NCBI RefSeq assembly: GCF_902167145.1 | Contig: NC_050097.1 | Span: 146,531,982 to 146,595,981 of the forward strand | DNA: 64,000 nt | Origin: Zea mays | Taxonomy: Eukaryota > Streptophyta > Magnoliopsida > Poales > Poaceae | Reading direction: 5' to 3' | In this document: piece by piece, positions 47,215 through 58,169 of the stretch | How the letters are laid out: each line of letters opens with the position of its first letter | Numbering within the stretch: the stretch's first letter is position 1 | Position numbers and translations under genes: made by a program | Notes under the pieces: model-generated | Seen by the model: the letters and a program-made list of their open reading frames with translations, nothing else | Database searches by the model: none | Told to the model about the DNA's origin: nothing

Positions 47215-47825
47215 CATCCACTAGGTCCATTTTGAGGCTGCGACAACAGAAAGTCTAGCTTGAACTATATACTGCAGGTCTCTATATACGTACACACATC
47301 TTAATAAAACACATGTATAGGAAATGGCTGATTTGGTTGTGAGATGAATCACACGATTTAATCCCAAGTTATGGCAGAAAATTTGTATAATGCATCAAAA
47401 AAATACAAAAAAGTGAAGATGGCGCGGCGGGCGAAGGGGCAGTAACCGGTGGCGGCCTTCATAGCTAGCGCACGGTGGCCGCCATCATAGCAAGCACAGC
47501 GGCCACCATAGCTAATGCGGCGAGCGCGTGATGGCCATAGCACGCCCAAGCTAGGGTTTACTAACCAGCGGCGCCCTAGGGTTTACGACCAGCGGCAAAC
47601 CTGATAGTGGTGGCAGAGGGGAAAGGGAAAGAGGAAAGAAAGAGATAGAGGAAAACCTGACGGTGGCACGGGGGCATGGGGGATCGCCGGCGAAGAAACC
47701 CTCGGGGACGAAATCCGGCAACCTGACAGCGTGATGAAATGAACCGACCGCAGGGGACTTGTAAATTTTTCAGCTATCGCGCGCCACCCGTTATAGGCGC
47801 AATTTCTACTGGCGGTTGTCATAGA
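47215..47825 (-). pseudogene. CACTA second gene: promoter, leader and first exon
   Basis: From right to left: a repeat half-site (CAACCGCCAGTAGAAAT at 47798-47814), a GC-rich leader (47440-47780) with alanine-rich short frames, and the start of an open frame reaching the solo LTR (LKMDLVDG). Joined across the LTR, the frame continues into IATRLKARTLAGRL. The exact start codon and leader intron are uncertain. LTR H abuts its upstream side at 47826. Confidence 0.5.
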
Positions 47826-50800
47826 TGTAACACCCTGAATTTGGGGGGTAGAATTTTTTTCTTCTTTTTCTCTCACCAAATTCGGGCGTTACTCTCTTTT
47901 CTCTTCCCGTTTCGCCTCCTTTTTCCCAATTTCAAACCAGTATAGTGACAGGTGTCCGTGTCATGTATAAACAAAACCTAAGTGTCATGGGTGTTGCATC
48001 ATGCCGAAGCGCATTTCTTTGTCTGATGTTGCGTGTTCGTCTCGTTCCGTCTCGGTTTTCGGTTCGCGATTGGAGTCCGCTTGATGGTCGTGCGTGTCGC
48101 GGGTTTTGATCCGCGTTGTGATCCAGTCCAGCCCAGTCCAGCCCAGCCCAGCCCAGCCCGGCCCGGTCCGGCCCGTGCGCCCCTAGCGCCCCTCCTTTCC
48201 CCCATGCGCCCCCCCCCTTCCCCAGATCTTTTTGGCTCATTTGATTTCTCCCGTGCAGCAACCTCCCTCTCCCTCTTCCACCTCTCTCTCCCTGTGGTGC
48301 CCTAGGGTTTGGAGTCGAGATCACCGGAATTTGGATCCCCGGAGGTGAGTTTTCCCCTCCCCTCCCTCTCCCTCTCTCTCTCCTTCCCCTCTCCTTCTTC
48401 TTCCCCTGCGCGCCCCTGCGGTCCCAGTCCCACGCGCCGGCGAGCCGCCCCCGGCGAGCCTCTCCCGCGCCCGGCGAGCCTCCCCTGCGCCCTTCGCGCC
48501 CCGGCGAGCCTCCCTCCCCCACGTTCGGCCGCGCCCTGGCGGCGGCCTGCCCCTGCCCCCTTCCCCGCGCACGGCCGCGCCCCGGCGAGCCCCCGCGCGC
48601 TCGGCCGCGTCCCGGCGAGCCCCTCCCCCGAGCTCCTGCCCCGGCGGTCGCGCCCGCCCCAGCCGCGAGCCCCTGCCCCGGCGGCCGCGACCGCCCTGGC
48701 CGAGCCCCTGCCCCGGCGAGCCCCACGCCCCGTGCCCTGGCCGCGCGCCGGCGGCCGCGTCGCGCGCCCCGTGTCCCACGCCCTGGCCGCGCCCTCGGCC
48801 TCGCCCCTATCCGCGCCCGTGTCTCGGCGACTCGCGTCCCGCGCACCGGCACGTTCGCGTGCCCCCTACACGCGCAGCGCGCTCCCGCGAGTGCGACCGT
48901 GCTCGCGCTGCATTTAACTCTCTTCTAGTCCATTTTAATTTGTTTAGTCGATGTGCTGCGTCACGCGCTTCGCCGCGCGACGGATTATTCTCATTTCATC
49001 TTTATTAATACGCTGCGTCGCGCGCTTCGTCGCGCGACGGCCCTCCTAAATTTATATTTATTGATGTGTTGTGTCGCGCGCTTCGTCGCGCGATGATTCG
49101 TTTAATTTATATTTATTACAAGTGCTGCATCGCGCGCTTCGTTGCGCGACGATTTGTTTTAAGTGCAGCTCTGTTGACGTAAGCCGTCGTGCGTTTTGTT
49201 GCGCAACGCTTAACGTTTTAGTAGCACCCTAGAGTTGTTTTCTTAATAACTGTGAGGAGTTTTCATCTTCTCAATATTGTATGAATTTCTAGGGTGTTAT
49301 AAGTCCTAACAATAATCATTTTAACTCTATTTTACCCCATTCCAGTTGCGTTAGCTTCATAATAAAATTGTCTACAATTTAGTGACAATATTTTATCATG
49401 TAACATGTCCTAAAAAATAGTTAACTTATTTGTTCAACCTATGTTTATTGGGTTAACATGTTAATATAGTATTTCTATTCGGAATATCTATAATTTTACT
49501 ACAACAGGATTATGTTATAATTCAGATTAAAGATTGAATTAGTTATTTCTTTAGATTATCTTTATCTCATGGTTTATAAAATCAACATAAAACCTAGTTT
49601 TAATTACTTAATCACGTAGGTCTTCCGAAAACTATATCTTACTCACCGTAACTCCAGTTTTAGTCGTTCTCGAACCTACGATAATGTAGCAGTGCGTAGA
49701 ACATTCTTACGCTATTTGCTCTCATGTTTGGTGTAATATTATTTTTATGAACTCCTTGTCTATTTGTATGTATTGCTGCGAATAGTGGTGAGGTCATGAG
49801 AATCTGAAGAACAACTTGGTACCTAGGAATCTCTAGTCTAAGGCAAGTTGCGCACTTGATCACTTTTCTTTACCCAATGATGTTCCTGTTAATCACTGTG
49901 ACATGCTCAAGTTAATCTGATGGGACCTAATAGGTATCCCTAGAGTTGTTTATCCCACACCTTGTTTACCAGTGAACTTTTGGGTAGTTTTGCTATTGCT
50001 CTACCTAGTTTTGAGATTAATATTACATTATGATCATGTTCCAGTTATACTATTGTTTTAATTATTGCTCCTGACAAGATCGTTGTGTTAATTGGAACAT
50101 GGAGCTTAACTTGAGATATCCGTGCTACCACAAGGGTGGAATGGGACGCCCATGGCTGACTAATTAGGAAAGCTAGTGGAGGACTACCTTACCCAAAAGG
50201 GGCAAGGACAGTAGGGAAGTTGTCGGTATAGGGAGCTTCTCGGGTGAATCATGTTGCCATGGATTTTTGGACAGGGGATTCCTATATTGCGCTTCCTAGA
50301 AACTATAGAGGGTTTTCTGAAGCTAGTGGAACTTTGTAAAGGCCTAGTAGTGGACCCTAGCCATTCACCTCTGAAGTGTCTAAGGGTCTAGCTAACCCTG
50401 GCTAGATGGGATACACGACTTATGGGTAAAGGGCGCAACCTCTGTAGATTGTAAAACGGGTATATCAGCCATGCTCGCGGTCATGAGCAGCTCAAGACTC
50501 TCGCATGATTAATTTATGGAACTAAACTTAATCTGTCATATGATCGCGGGTGTTATTATCAATTTTGATCTCTTACTTAATTGGATTGGTATCTACTTAT
50601 ACTTATTATCTGCTAATAAAATTTTGACCAACTTTAAAAAGCAATGCTCAGCTTCAACCATCTCCTTTGGTAAGCCTTACACTTCACATGAGCTCCCACC
50701 TTTGGTGAGTTCATCCACATTATTCCCCACAACTTGTTGAGCGATGAACGTATGTGAGCTCACCCTTGCTGTACTCACATCCCCCAGGTCAAGAACATGT

Positions 50801-51065
50801 ACCACTGGATGAGGCGCTTGAAGGATGCTGTGATGGGTTCGTGAGTGGGTTAGGCCGTCATCTCCCAATCAACTAGGTTTGCTGGATTGATGTCTTCATA
50901 TGATGTAATTATTTATTTATTTTGTACAGAACCCGTATTCTATAGTAAAGATGTGACATTTGTTTCTGTACCACGAGTCATCATATGTGTGAGACTTGGT
51001 CCCAGCACACTTGGTGATTTTATTTCGTGCCTGGGTTTCGGTGCCCCTAGAATCTTGGTGTGACA
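47826..51065 (+). repeat. LTR H (3240 bp, element B family)
   Basis: It starts TGTAACACCCTGAATTTGG and ends TTGGTGTGACA. Start, GC-rich block and 57 bp minisatellite (48955-49210) match element B LTRs. Flanks are ATAGA left and ATTGG right, so there is no target duplication. The right flank is TNP2 coding sequence, so no interior follows. It is either the product of recombination between two elements or a 3' LTR whose left part was deleted together with host sequence. Confidence 0.8.
48955..49210. repeat. CG-rich palindromic minisatellite in LTR H, five units, period about 57 bp
   Basis: Cores near 48959, 49016, 49073, 49130 and 49187 read GTCGCGCGCTTCGTCGCGCG or close variants, each a near-perfect palindrome around CTTCG, followed by AT-rich filler with TTTATATTTATT. 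It is the same structure as 1975-2282 on the opposite strand. Confidence 0.85.
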
Positions 51066-54000
51066 ATTGGTTAAAATCCTCCATTTAAGATACACCATCA
51101 ACTCTTATAGCTTGTTGTTTTCCAGGAAAAACTACATGCTTCGATTTGTCGGTGCTTTTTTTCTCATCGTTAGAAATGATATGTTCAGCATAGAAGACCT
51201 ATGCAGCACGATTAGCAAGGATCCACAGGTCATCTTTGTAACCTACCTTACTTAGATCAAGAACTCTCACCCCATATTTGTCTATCATGATATGTTTGTC
51301 TTCAACCCATTGACATCGGAAAACTAAGATATTAAATGTACCATAGTCTAGTTCCCATATGTCCTCAATAAAGCCAAAATATGTAATAGTCTCACTAGCT
51401 TCATCGTCTATGACCTCGCATCGAACACCACTGTTTTGTGACATGCTCCTTTTGTCCTTGTACTTGGTACAAAATGTAAATCCACTAATTTCATAGGTTT
51501 GCCATGTCGTGACCTGGCATGATGGTCCAGATGTCAACCCCTTGATGGTTTGTTCTTCTATTGTTTCTCCATGTGGAATGTCCTTCACCATTAGCCATGT
51601 GTTGAACCGCTGCTTATGTTGCTTCATTACCTAATCATCTGTATGCACAGAATTTTTCTTGCGAAGCTCATTGATGTGTTGTTGGATAAATGGCTCCATT
51701 ATCACTAGCTGATGTAGGATGTTGTGATGTGCCTCAAGTACTATATTGTAATCCGGTGGGATGGAGGATTTCCGTCCCATCCTACCGCTTCCATACAGTC
51801 TATCCTCGTGTCGTGACTGAGGCAAACCTATTGCAACCTGGTATTTCCGTCCCATCCTACCGCTTCCATACTATTGTAGAATGGACCTCCTGACTCAATG
51901 GCCTCTTCGGTACAATACCCCTCTATCATGGATGCCTCAGGACGAGCACGGGTTGATACATAGCCATTCATTATTGACATGAAACGCTCATACGTCCATA
52001 TTTCATGTAAGTACATAGGACACAATGCCTCTATTTGTGGTACCAAGTGCACCACAAGATGCACCATGATATCAAAGAACGATGGAGGGAAACACATCTC
52101 AAACTATGATATTGTCTCCACTGCGAATTCCTAAAGAGATGTCAACTCATCACGGTCAATTACCTTTTGTGAAATTCTATTGAAAAAGTAGCACAACCTT
52201 GTGATTGTCATCTTTAAAAACAAAGAATTTATAGCCCTGATGACAATAGGTAGGAATGTAGTCAACATAACATGACAATTATGTGAGTTATAGTTGGTGA
52301 CCGTCAGGTCTTTCATTGACACAATACTCCGTATGCTAGAGAAGAATCTAGATGGGACTCTCAAATTTTTGAGCAAAACACACATCACATGTTTCTCATC
52401 TACATTAAGATTGTAGCTTGCTGCTGGGAGATGGTACTTCCCATTTTCTTGAAGAACAGGATGTAGTTCCTTTTTTATGCCTAAATTTACCAAGTCCATG
52501 AGTGAATTGAGCCCTTCTTTTGTTTTGCCATTTATGTCTAGCAAGGTGCCAATTATGCTTTCAAACACATTCTTCTGAACATGCATACCATCAATCACAC
52601 ATCTAACTCTTTCCAGTAAGGCAAGTACTCAAAGAAAATAGACTTCTTTTTTAATATAGCCCCTAGAGCTGGTTTGGAATCCTTCCTTGTTTTCCCGTAT
52701 TTTGTCTTCTTTCGAAAACAAAGTTGCTATTCCTAACTATTTCAAAAACTCTATGACCTCTATTGTTACCCAATGGAGGAGTAGAATGTAGTTCACCATT
52801 ATTGTCGAAGTACTTATCCATCTTTCGCGTGTGGTACCTGTGTCCTTCCAATAAAAAGTGTTTGTGCCTCATGTACACTATCTTCTTAGATGCAGTAAGG
52901 GACACATAAGAAGTTCCATCAATACATACTATGCAACCAACCTTTCCCTTAAACTGGCCTGATAATGTGAAGAGACCAGGGTAATCGTTGATCGTAACAA
53001 AAACAATTGCTCTTAGTGTGAACAAATCTTTACGATACTCATCCAACATTTGAACACATGTTTCCCACAATATTTTCATATCCTCCATTAAGGGCTCTAA
53101 AAATACATCCATGTAAACTCCAGGTTGTATATGGTGAGGATCACCGACCATGTACTTCTGTTTCTGCATCAACCATGGAGGAAGGTTGTATATGGTGAGG
53201 ATCACCGGTCATGTGCTATGCTTGCTGCTCCTCTCAGTAAATGGATTCATTCAATCAGTACCCAGTGTGAACCTAACATTTCTTGGTTCATCGGCAATGT
53301 CTCGGTGGTTGTCATTGAAATCTTGCCACTGCTTCCCACTGGCTAGATGTCGAAGCTTCCCATCATTTTTGTGCTCATCAGAAGCATGCCAGCTCATAAG
53401 TTTGGCATCCTCAGGGTTAGCAAACAAACACATCAATTGATCAACGACGGGGAGGTACCACATCACCAAAGCAAGAATCTTTTTGAGCGCATAATTGTCT
53501 ACTTCTTTTTCTTTGCTTGTGGATTTTGAAGTCTTCTTTAGGGCTTTCTTTCGCTTCTTCCCTTTAGACACAGATGCAAAACACTCTTCCTCTCGATAGT
53601 CTTTATTCGTCTTGTACCTACTTGCATTGCACTTTGGGTAGCTCTCCAAGTCTTTATAATCATCACCTCGATAAAGGATACAATGATTTCTACACGCGTG
53701 GATCTTCTCCACATCCATAGAAACCAGACTGATTAGTTTCTTTGCATAGTACGTGTTAGTAAGCACTTTGTTCTCCTTTGGAAGCATGTCTACGATAATA
53801 CTCAAGAACGCATCAAAGCCAGCATCAGACAAACCATATCTAGCTTTTAACATCAACAACTTTAGCACAGACCGGAGCGTCGTGAACTCTTTGGTACAAC
53901 TGTTAGACTCATCGTACGAAGGCTCTTCTACTATCTTCTTCAGGGACTCCATACCTTTCTTAAAGAACATTGATGGATCTGTATGACGATGCAACATTGC

Positions 54001-54439
54001 CTCTAACAACTCTGCATCTTCCTCATCCATAACATTTGGCAGAACATGAGTTCTATCATGTTCATTTCCTCCACAGTAACCATGATCAGTAACATTTGGC
54101 ACTACATGTTCGCTCTGTGGAAGAGATTGGTGTGTCCCGTGAATGAACTGAAATCTTTCGTCCTTAGGGTTTCAGTCGTATAAGGCGAAGAGGTACCCTC
54201 TCCATGCTTTGTCCAAACTATGTAATCCTTCACAAATCCTCGGCATACCAGATGATATATGATTTGGTTTGTGTCATCAAATACAACAATATTTTTGTAG
54301 TCCATGCATGGACAATATATGTGCTTTGTCTTTGTTCTCCAAGCATGTTCGGTAGCGACATCAATAAACCTATGGACCTCGGATAGTATGATGGATCTAG
54401 CCTCAATAAGTTATACATCCAGGATGTCCTCTCCATCAT
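51066..54439 (-). pseudogene. tnp2-like: CACTA TNP2-type transposase gene
   Basis: This is the En/Spm transposase that cuts and rejoins element ends. The start is the ATG at 54439 (MMERTSWMYNLLRLDPSYY), next to a splice-acceptor-like TTACAG. Order: transposase-associated domain (WMY... to HLVCRGFVKDYIVWTKHGE), TNP2 core (LKARYGLSDAGFDAFLSII, CRNHCILYRGD, DVFLEPLMEDMKILWE, TINDYPGLFTLSGQFKG, IDGMHVQKNVFESIIGTLL), a DUF4218-like part (MCFPPSFFDIMVHLVVHLV, IWTYERFMSIMNGYV) and a DUF4216-like part (FNILVFRCQWVE, DLWILANRAAQVFY). Stops and shifts lie near 54300, 53225, 52660, 52600, 52120 and 51628. LTR H removes the last residues at 51065. Two short internal duplications are described in the findings. 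Confidence 0.9.
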
Positions 54440-55129
54440 TACCTGTAAAAAGTAATATAAAACACACAAGAACACAAATTGGCAAGAGAAATAAACTAAC
54501 ATTTCCTAACAACTAAATAAATCATGGATAAACAACCTTCTTCTAAAAAATAATTAAAGAACGAAACCTACCACTTGTATTTTGTAAAATATCTGGCATT
54601 CCAATGAAAGTTGGCAAGAGAAACATAAGACAAACTTTCCTAGCAACTAATAAACAAAAAACATCTTAATACCCAATTAACATATCTCTAACAACAATTG
54701 CAATTCAAACATAATTAATAAACCAACCTCATAACAACTAAACTTAATACCCAATTAACATATCTCTAACAATAATTGGCAATTCAAACATAATTAAACC
54801 AACCTCATAACAACTAATAAATTAAAAATAATCCGTAATTACCAAACATTTCTCCCTCTATCCCAAACATGGTGAAACCCTATATACAAAACGTGACTAC
54901 ACTCTTCTCTCTCACATGGTAAAAGCCTAGATCCAAAATTTGGCTAAAATGAGAAATAATATGAACAAAAATTGACAAAGAAACATAAAACCAACTTTTC
55001 TTAGCAACCTTCCTCCAAAAAATGAAGATCAAAAGCTCCCCCTTGTATTTTATGTAATCTAGACCTCCAAAATCGCCTCCAATGGAAGTTGGCTGTGAGA
55101 TACACAGTTCCTGTCGAGGGAGAAAGGGG
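54440..55129 (-). other. Leader and intron of the TNP2-type gene
   Basis: AT-rich sequence between the TATA box at 55130 and the start codon. It contains direct repeats (TAACATATCTCTAACAA at 54679 and 54758, with ACATAATTA nearby) and no coding signal. The acceptor-like TTACAG before 54439 suggests a leader intron. Confidence 0.5.
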
Positions 55130-55137
55130 TATTTATA
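55130..55137 (-). promoter_or_regulatory. TATA box of the TNP2-type gene
   Basis: TATAAATA on the minus strand in the context GTATTATAAATACCCC. It is about 690 bases upstream of the start codon and directly beside the palindromic repeat cluster. Confidence 0.55.
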
Positions 55138-55149
55138 ATACAAAGTTCA

Positions 55150-55290
55150 CAGGCAGGTTGCTTAAGAAACTGTCAGTGAAATATCATATTAACACTGGTG
55201 GTTGGCTTAAGGAACCGCCAGTAGAAATGTTCTTTCCACTGGCAGCTCTCTTAACTCAGCCGCCAGTGGAAACCATTTTCTGTTTGAACA
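55150..55290. repeat. Palindromic repeat cluster between divergent TNP2 and acidic genes
   Basis: Three imperfect units: CAGGCAGGTTGCTTAAG...CTGTCAGTGAAA, ACTGGTGGTTGGCTTAAGG followed by AACCGCCAGTAGAAAT, and CCACTGGCAGCTCTCTTAAC followed by GCCGCCAGTGGAAA. Arms match the array at 63480-64000. Confidence 0.75.
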
Positions 55291-55419
55291 GTCGTGTCTT
55301 TTCAACTGTCCCTGTAGAATTGAAACGGCAATTATGCTCGCCGAACATGAAGCGACGACTTTGAATGCCTCTTTGCTCCTCGAAGTTCGTGTAAATGTCG
55401 ATCCGGTTCTCGATTTTAA

Positions 55420-55427
55420 TATATTTA
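55420..55427 (+). promoter_or_regulatory. TATA box of the small acidic gene
   Basis: TATATTTA at 55420 is followed by a short CA/CT-rich leader and an ATG at 55500 in the context CCACCCATGGCGAC, a good plant start context. Confidence 0.55.
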
Positions 55428-55499
55428 ACTGCTCATCGCCACATTTCCACTATTCATCGCCTACAAACTCAGAAAAAACTCTCTTGCTTCCTTCCACCC

Positions 55500-55990
55500 A
55501 TGGCGACATCACCGAGTGATTCCTCTGCTTCTTTTGTCTCCCATTCCTCTAGCTATGAACCAACCCTAGAGTGGGATCCTATACCAGCATATGAAAAACA
55601 TGCCCCTTTGCATTGGGATGCAGATGGATGGGACTTTGAGGCTGCATCGGAATCCGACGGCGATCTCACTGAGGGGACGACCTCTAGTTTCTTGTTAACG
55701 GGGAACTGAACTCCGACACCAGCACTAACTGGTCTTGGACGTCCGATGAAGAATTGTCGGATGTGGAGTCCTTCGACAATGATGACGACCCGATGTCTAA
55801 ACATTGGATGGGCATCGGCTCCTCGGACGAAGAGGACGACGATGACAAGAACGACTATGGCAGCAGTGACGACACCAGCGACGGCAATGTCGATGATGAC
55901 GGTGATGATGATGGCGGGGCAAGCCAAATATGCGATGAGATGCCTCCCAGCAAGCGTCGTCGGCTGCTGCATGGTAGCTTATTCTGGTAG
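55500..55990 (+). pseudogene. Small acidic protein gene of the composite element, unknown function
   Basis: MATSPSDSSASFVSHSSSYE begins a frame rich in S, D, E and W (THE segment WDADGWDFEAASESDGDLTE follows). A single-base shift near 55690 leads to a second frame with SDEELSDVESFDNDDDPMSK, SSDEEDDDDKNDYGSSDDTS and a short basic end PPSKRRRLLHGSLFW. If the shift is undone it is about 163 residues. There is a TATA box, leader and poly(A) signal (AATAAA at 56035-56040), so it is a real transcription unit. I do not recognise a family; the acidic body with a nuclear-type basic tail could act as an activator or histone-binding partner, which is only a guess. Confidence 0.55.
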
Positions 55991-56109
55991 GAAAAGTAGT
56001 AGTTTGTACTAGGATGAAACAATCCTTTTTAATGAATAAAGTCTAGTTCTTGTTAACTAATACTTTTGTGATGAAATCTGATAACTAGTCAAAGTGATTT
56101 AGCACCCAA

Positions 56110-56290
56110 AAATACATTCCACTAGCGTTTCTCTTAAAGAACCACCAATGAAAAAAATAACATTGCGGCTGGCTTAAGGAACCGCCAGTGAAAACGCTCA
56201 ATTAACATTGGCGGCTGGCTTAAGGAACCGCCTATGGAAATCATTTCTATGGGCGGTTCTTTGTAAGAACCGCCAGTAGAAATCGTTTTA
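56110..56290. repeat. Palindromic repeat cluster upstream of the PIF/Harbinger genes
   Basis: Four units: CCACTAGCGTTTCTCTTAAAG...ACCACCAATG, GCGGCTGGCTTAAGG followed by AACCGCCAGTG, TTGGCGGCTGGCTTAAGG followed by AACCGCCTATGG, and ATGGGCGGTTCTTTGTAAG followed by AACCGCCAGTAG. The period is about 45 bp. It ends two bases before the TATA region of the next gene. Confidence 0.8.
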
Positions 56291-56291
56291 G

Positions 56292-56297
56292 TATATA
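56292..56297 (+). promoter_or_regulatory. TATA box of the PIF/Harbinger transcription unit
   Basis: TATATA in TAGTATATACGCC, followed by a CT-rich, GC-rich leader. It lies directly after the last palindromic unit. Confidence 0.5.
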
Positions 56298-57080
56298 CGC
56301 CTCAATCGTCTCCTCGTAGTCTGCCGCTCCAGACGCCCTATTGCCCCTACTCTCCCTTCTCGCTTCAGTCGCCGATGTACCACCTCGCGCCTCCCCTTCG
56401 TGGTAGTTGCCGGATCCGGCCTCCCTCTGTCATCCTAGCTAAAGTGAAGTAGGCGGCGGGCTTGGCCGTCGACTGCACACCACGCGCCACACACCAAGAC
56501 GTGGATCTAGGTCAACTGCTTAGTTCCTCCATTTTAGTGTTGCTATCTGCCGTCGTGCCTCCATTTTAATATGTTGATCTATTTACCCTCCATCTTTATT
56601 TTTCATCTGTCGTATATGTTTGAATCGTTAGTGAGCTAGCTTTTATGTATTAGTAATCCATTTTGCAAGATGTTGCAGCTGCAATCCATATATACAAAAC
56701 ATTATAGAAGTAGTAAAATCTGACATGGATTAAAGCCATAATGTATTATTCACTCTACTCCATACCATAATGTCTAAAATCACTCTTCTTTTTTGGCGCA
56801 ATTCCAGCATAAGGTTGCCCAATCTGGCACCTTCATTCACTTATTCTTGTTCCCCGTACAAACATGCTCAGTACAACCTATGTGGCAAGACAACTGCACC
56901 TACTCAGTACAACCTACGCTAGAAGCATGCCAAAACAACTGTCACGGCAAGTTCTTATGTGCATAACTTATCTTGTTTATTTTACTACATGTCCTCTATT
57001 TCAGAAATTGTTAAATGCGCCTTTGTATATGTTTCAAATAGTTACGTGCATGTGAAACTTGCCCATAGATGATTTCATAC
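56298..57080 (+). other. Leader of the PIF/Harbinger unit
   Basis: A GC-rich 5' part (56310-56500, typical of a grass 5' leader) is followed by AT-rich, intron-like sequence to 57080. No Harbinger terminal inverted repeat or TAA/TTA target duplication could be recognised here. Confidence 0.4.
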
Positions 57081-57938
57081 CATGCCAGCTGGGATGCGAT
57101 AACAACTAAAATATTCATTGACCTATGCATCATTCAGAAGAACCTTAATAACTTCAATAGCTTGGGCTTAACTAAACATGGATGGCAACAAGTGTATCGC
57201 AGCTTCAAAGAGTAGGGTGGTCTTGATTATGAAAACAAAAAACTGCAAAACAAATTTAACATGCTCCGAAGGTCTTTCCAGCATTGGCAATACTTGCAGA
57301 ACCATACTGGGCTTGGTCGTGACTCAAGGACTGGTGGTATAGCGGCTGATGATTCGTACTAGGGGGACCCAGGAAGGGGTACATTGCTCATGAATTGATT
57401 AAAAGTTTTTTTATTTTGCGGACCAATACTAAATCTGCACTATGTTCAAATGCAGGATCCTAGTACTCAGGGCAGTCGAGGAAAAATACCACCCTTTCTT
57501 GATGAGCTTTACACTTTGTTTGGTCGAACCACATATGACAGGGGCAATTTGATTAGTGCTGGAGGTGTCCGTGAGCCCCCGCGAAGCTATGGTAGCCAGG
57601 ATACTCCTGATGACGGTGTGGGTTGCTCCAATATTAGATCATCGTCCAAAAGGCCAATCAGGGAAGCCACAGTGGATAGCCCTCCTAAGAAAAAGATGAG
57701 TTTGGAAGAGCACATTGCTAATATTTCTGAGTCCATTTACACCAGAAACCGGAGAACTCTTAGTCGTGGACATGAAGAAGTTGACAAAGTTGTGTGAGTC
57801 TTAAAGCAAGATGGACTTGAAGAAGACTCTTATTTGTACTTCATGGCAAATATTCTATGCAAAAACGAAATAGATAGGAGGTTTTTTCTTAATTTGAATA
57901 CTAAAGAGCGACACCTCCATTGGGTTAGGTTCAAGTAG
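57081..57938 (+). pseudogene. PIF/Harbinger ORF1-type Myb/SANT-like protein
   Basis: Harbinger elements carry a Myb/SANT-like DNA-binding protein alongside the transposase. Exon 1 (57081-57378) reads WDAITTKIFIDLCIIQKNL, GLTKHGWQQVYRSFKE, KKLQNKFNMLRRSFQHWQYL and HTGLGRDSRTGGIAADDSY, matching the Myb/SANT-like family (PF12776), with TAG stops after SFKE and DDSY. An intron (57379-57455, GTACAT...ATGCAG) leads to exon 2 with FLDELYTLFGRTTYDRG, SPPKKKMSLEEHIANISESI and, after a TGA at 57797, LKQDGLEEDSYLYFMANIL and ending in LHWVRFK. Three nonsense codons and no frameshift are seen. Confidence 0.8.
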
Positions 57939-58169
57939 GATCATATTTCGAAGTAGCTTGTCTGTGTGGTCTTGTAGTAATGCTTTGACGTACACTATTA
58001 AGTTTTCCAATCTAGTTTTGAATGTGTGTGTTGTAATAACTCTGGGTCACTTTGATGATTGTGGACATATTGCAGTTCAATTTTATTTATGTCCTTGTGC
58101 ACTTTAGTTTTATAACATTTGTGTTAAGTATTGCATTTCTGTTTTGAATGATTTATAACCAAATTCGAG

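Noticed and set aside
47932..48917. 306-codon and 202-codon frames in LTR H
   Set aside because: Same GC-rich LTR block as in element B; the lack of stops follows from base composition.
51066..51079. ATTGGT after LTR H as a primer binding site
   Set aside because: Only the first six bases fit; the following sequence is the C-terminal coding part of the TNP2 gene on the other strand.
56041..56310. Harbinger 5' terminal inverted repeat next to the Myb/SANT gene
   Set aside because: I looked for GGGCC/GGCCTTGTT-type ends and a TTA/TAA duplication and found only the palindromic repeat units; there was no matching inverse near 59432-59494 or 63300-63480.
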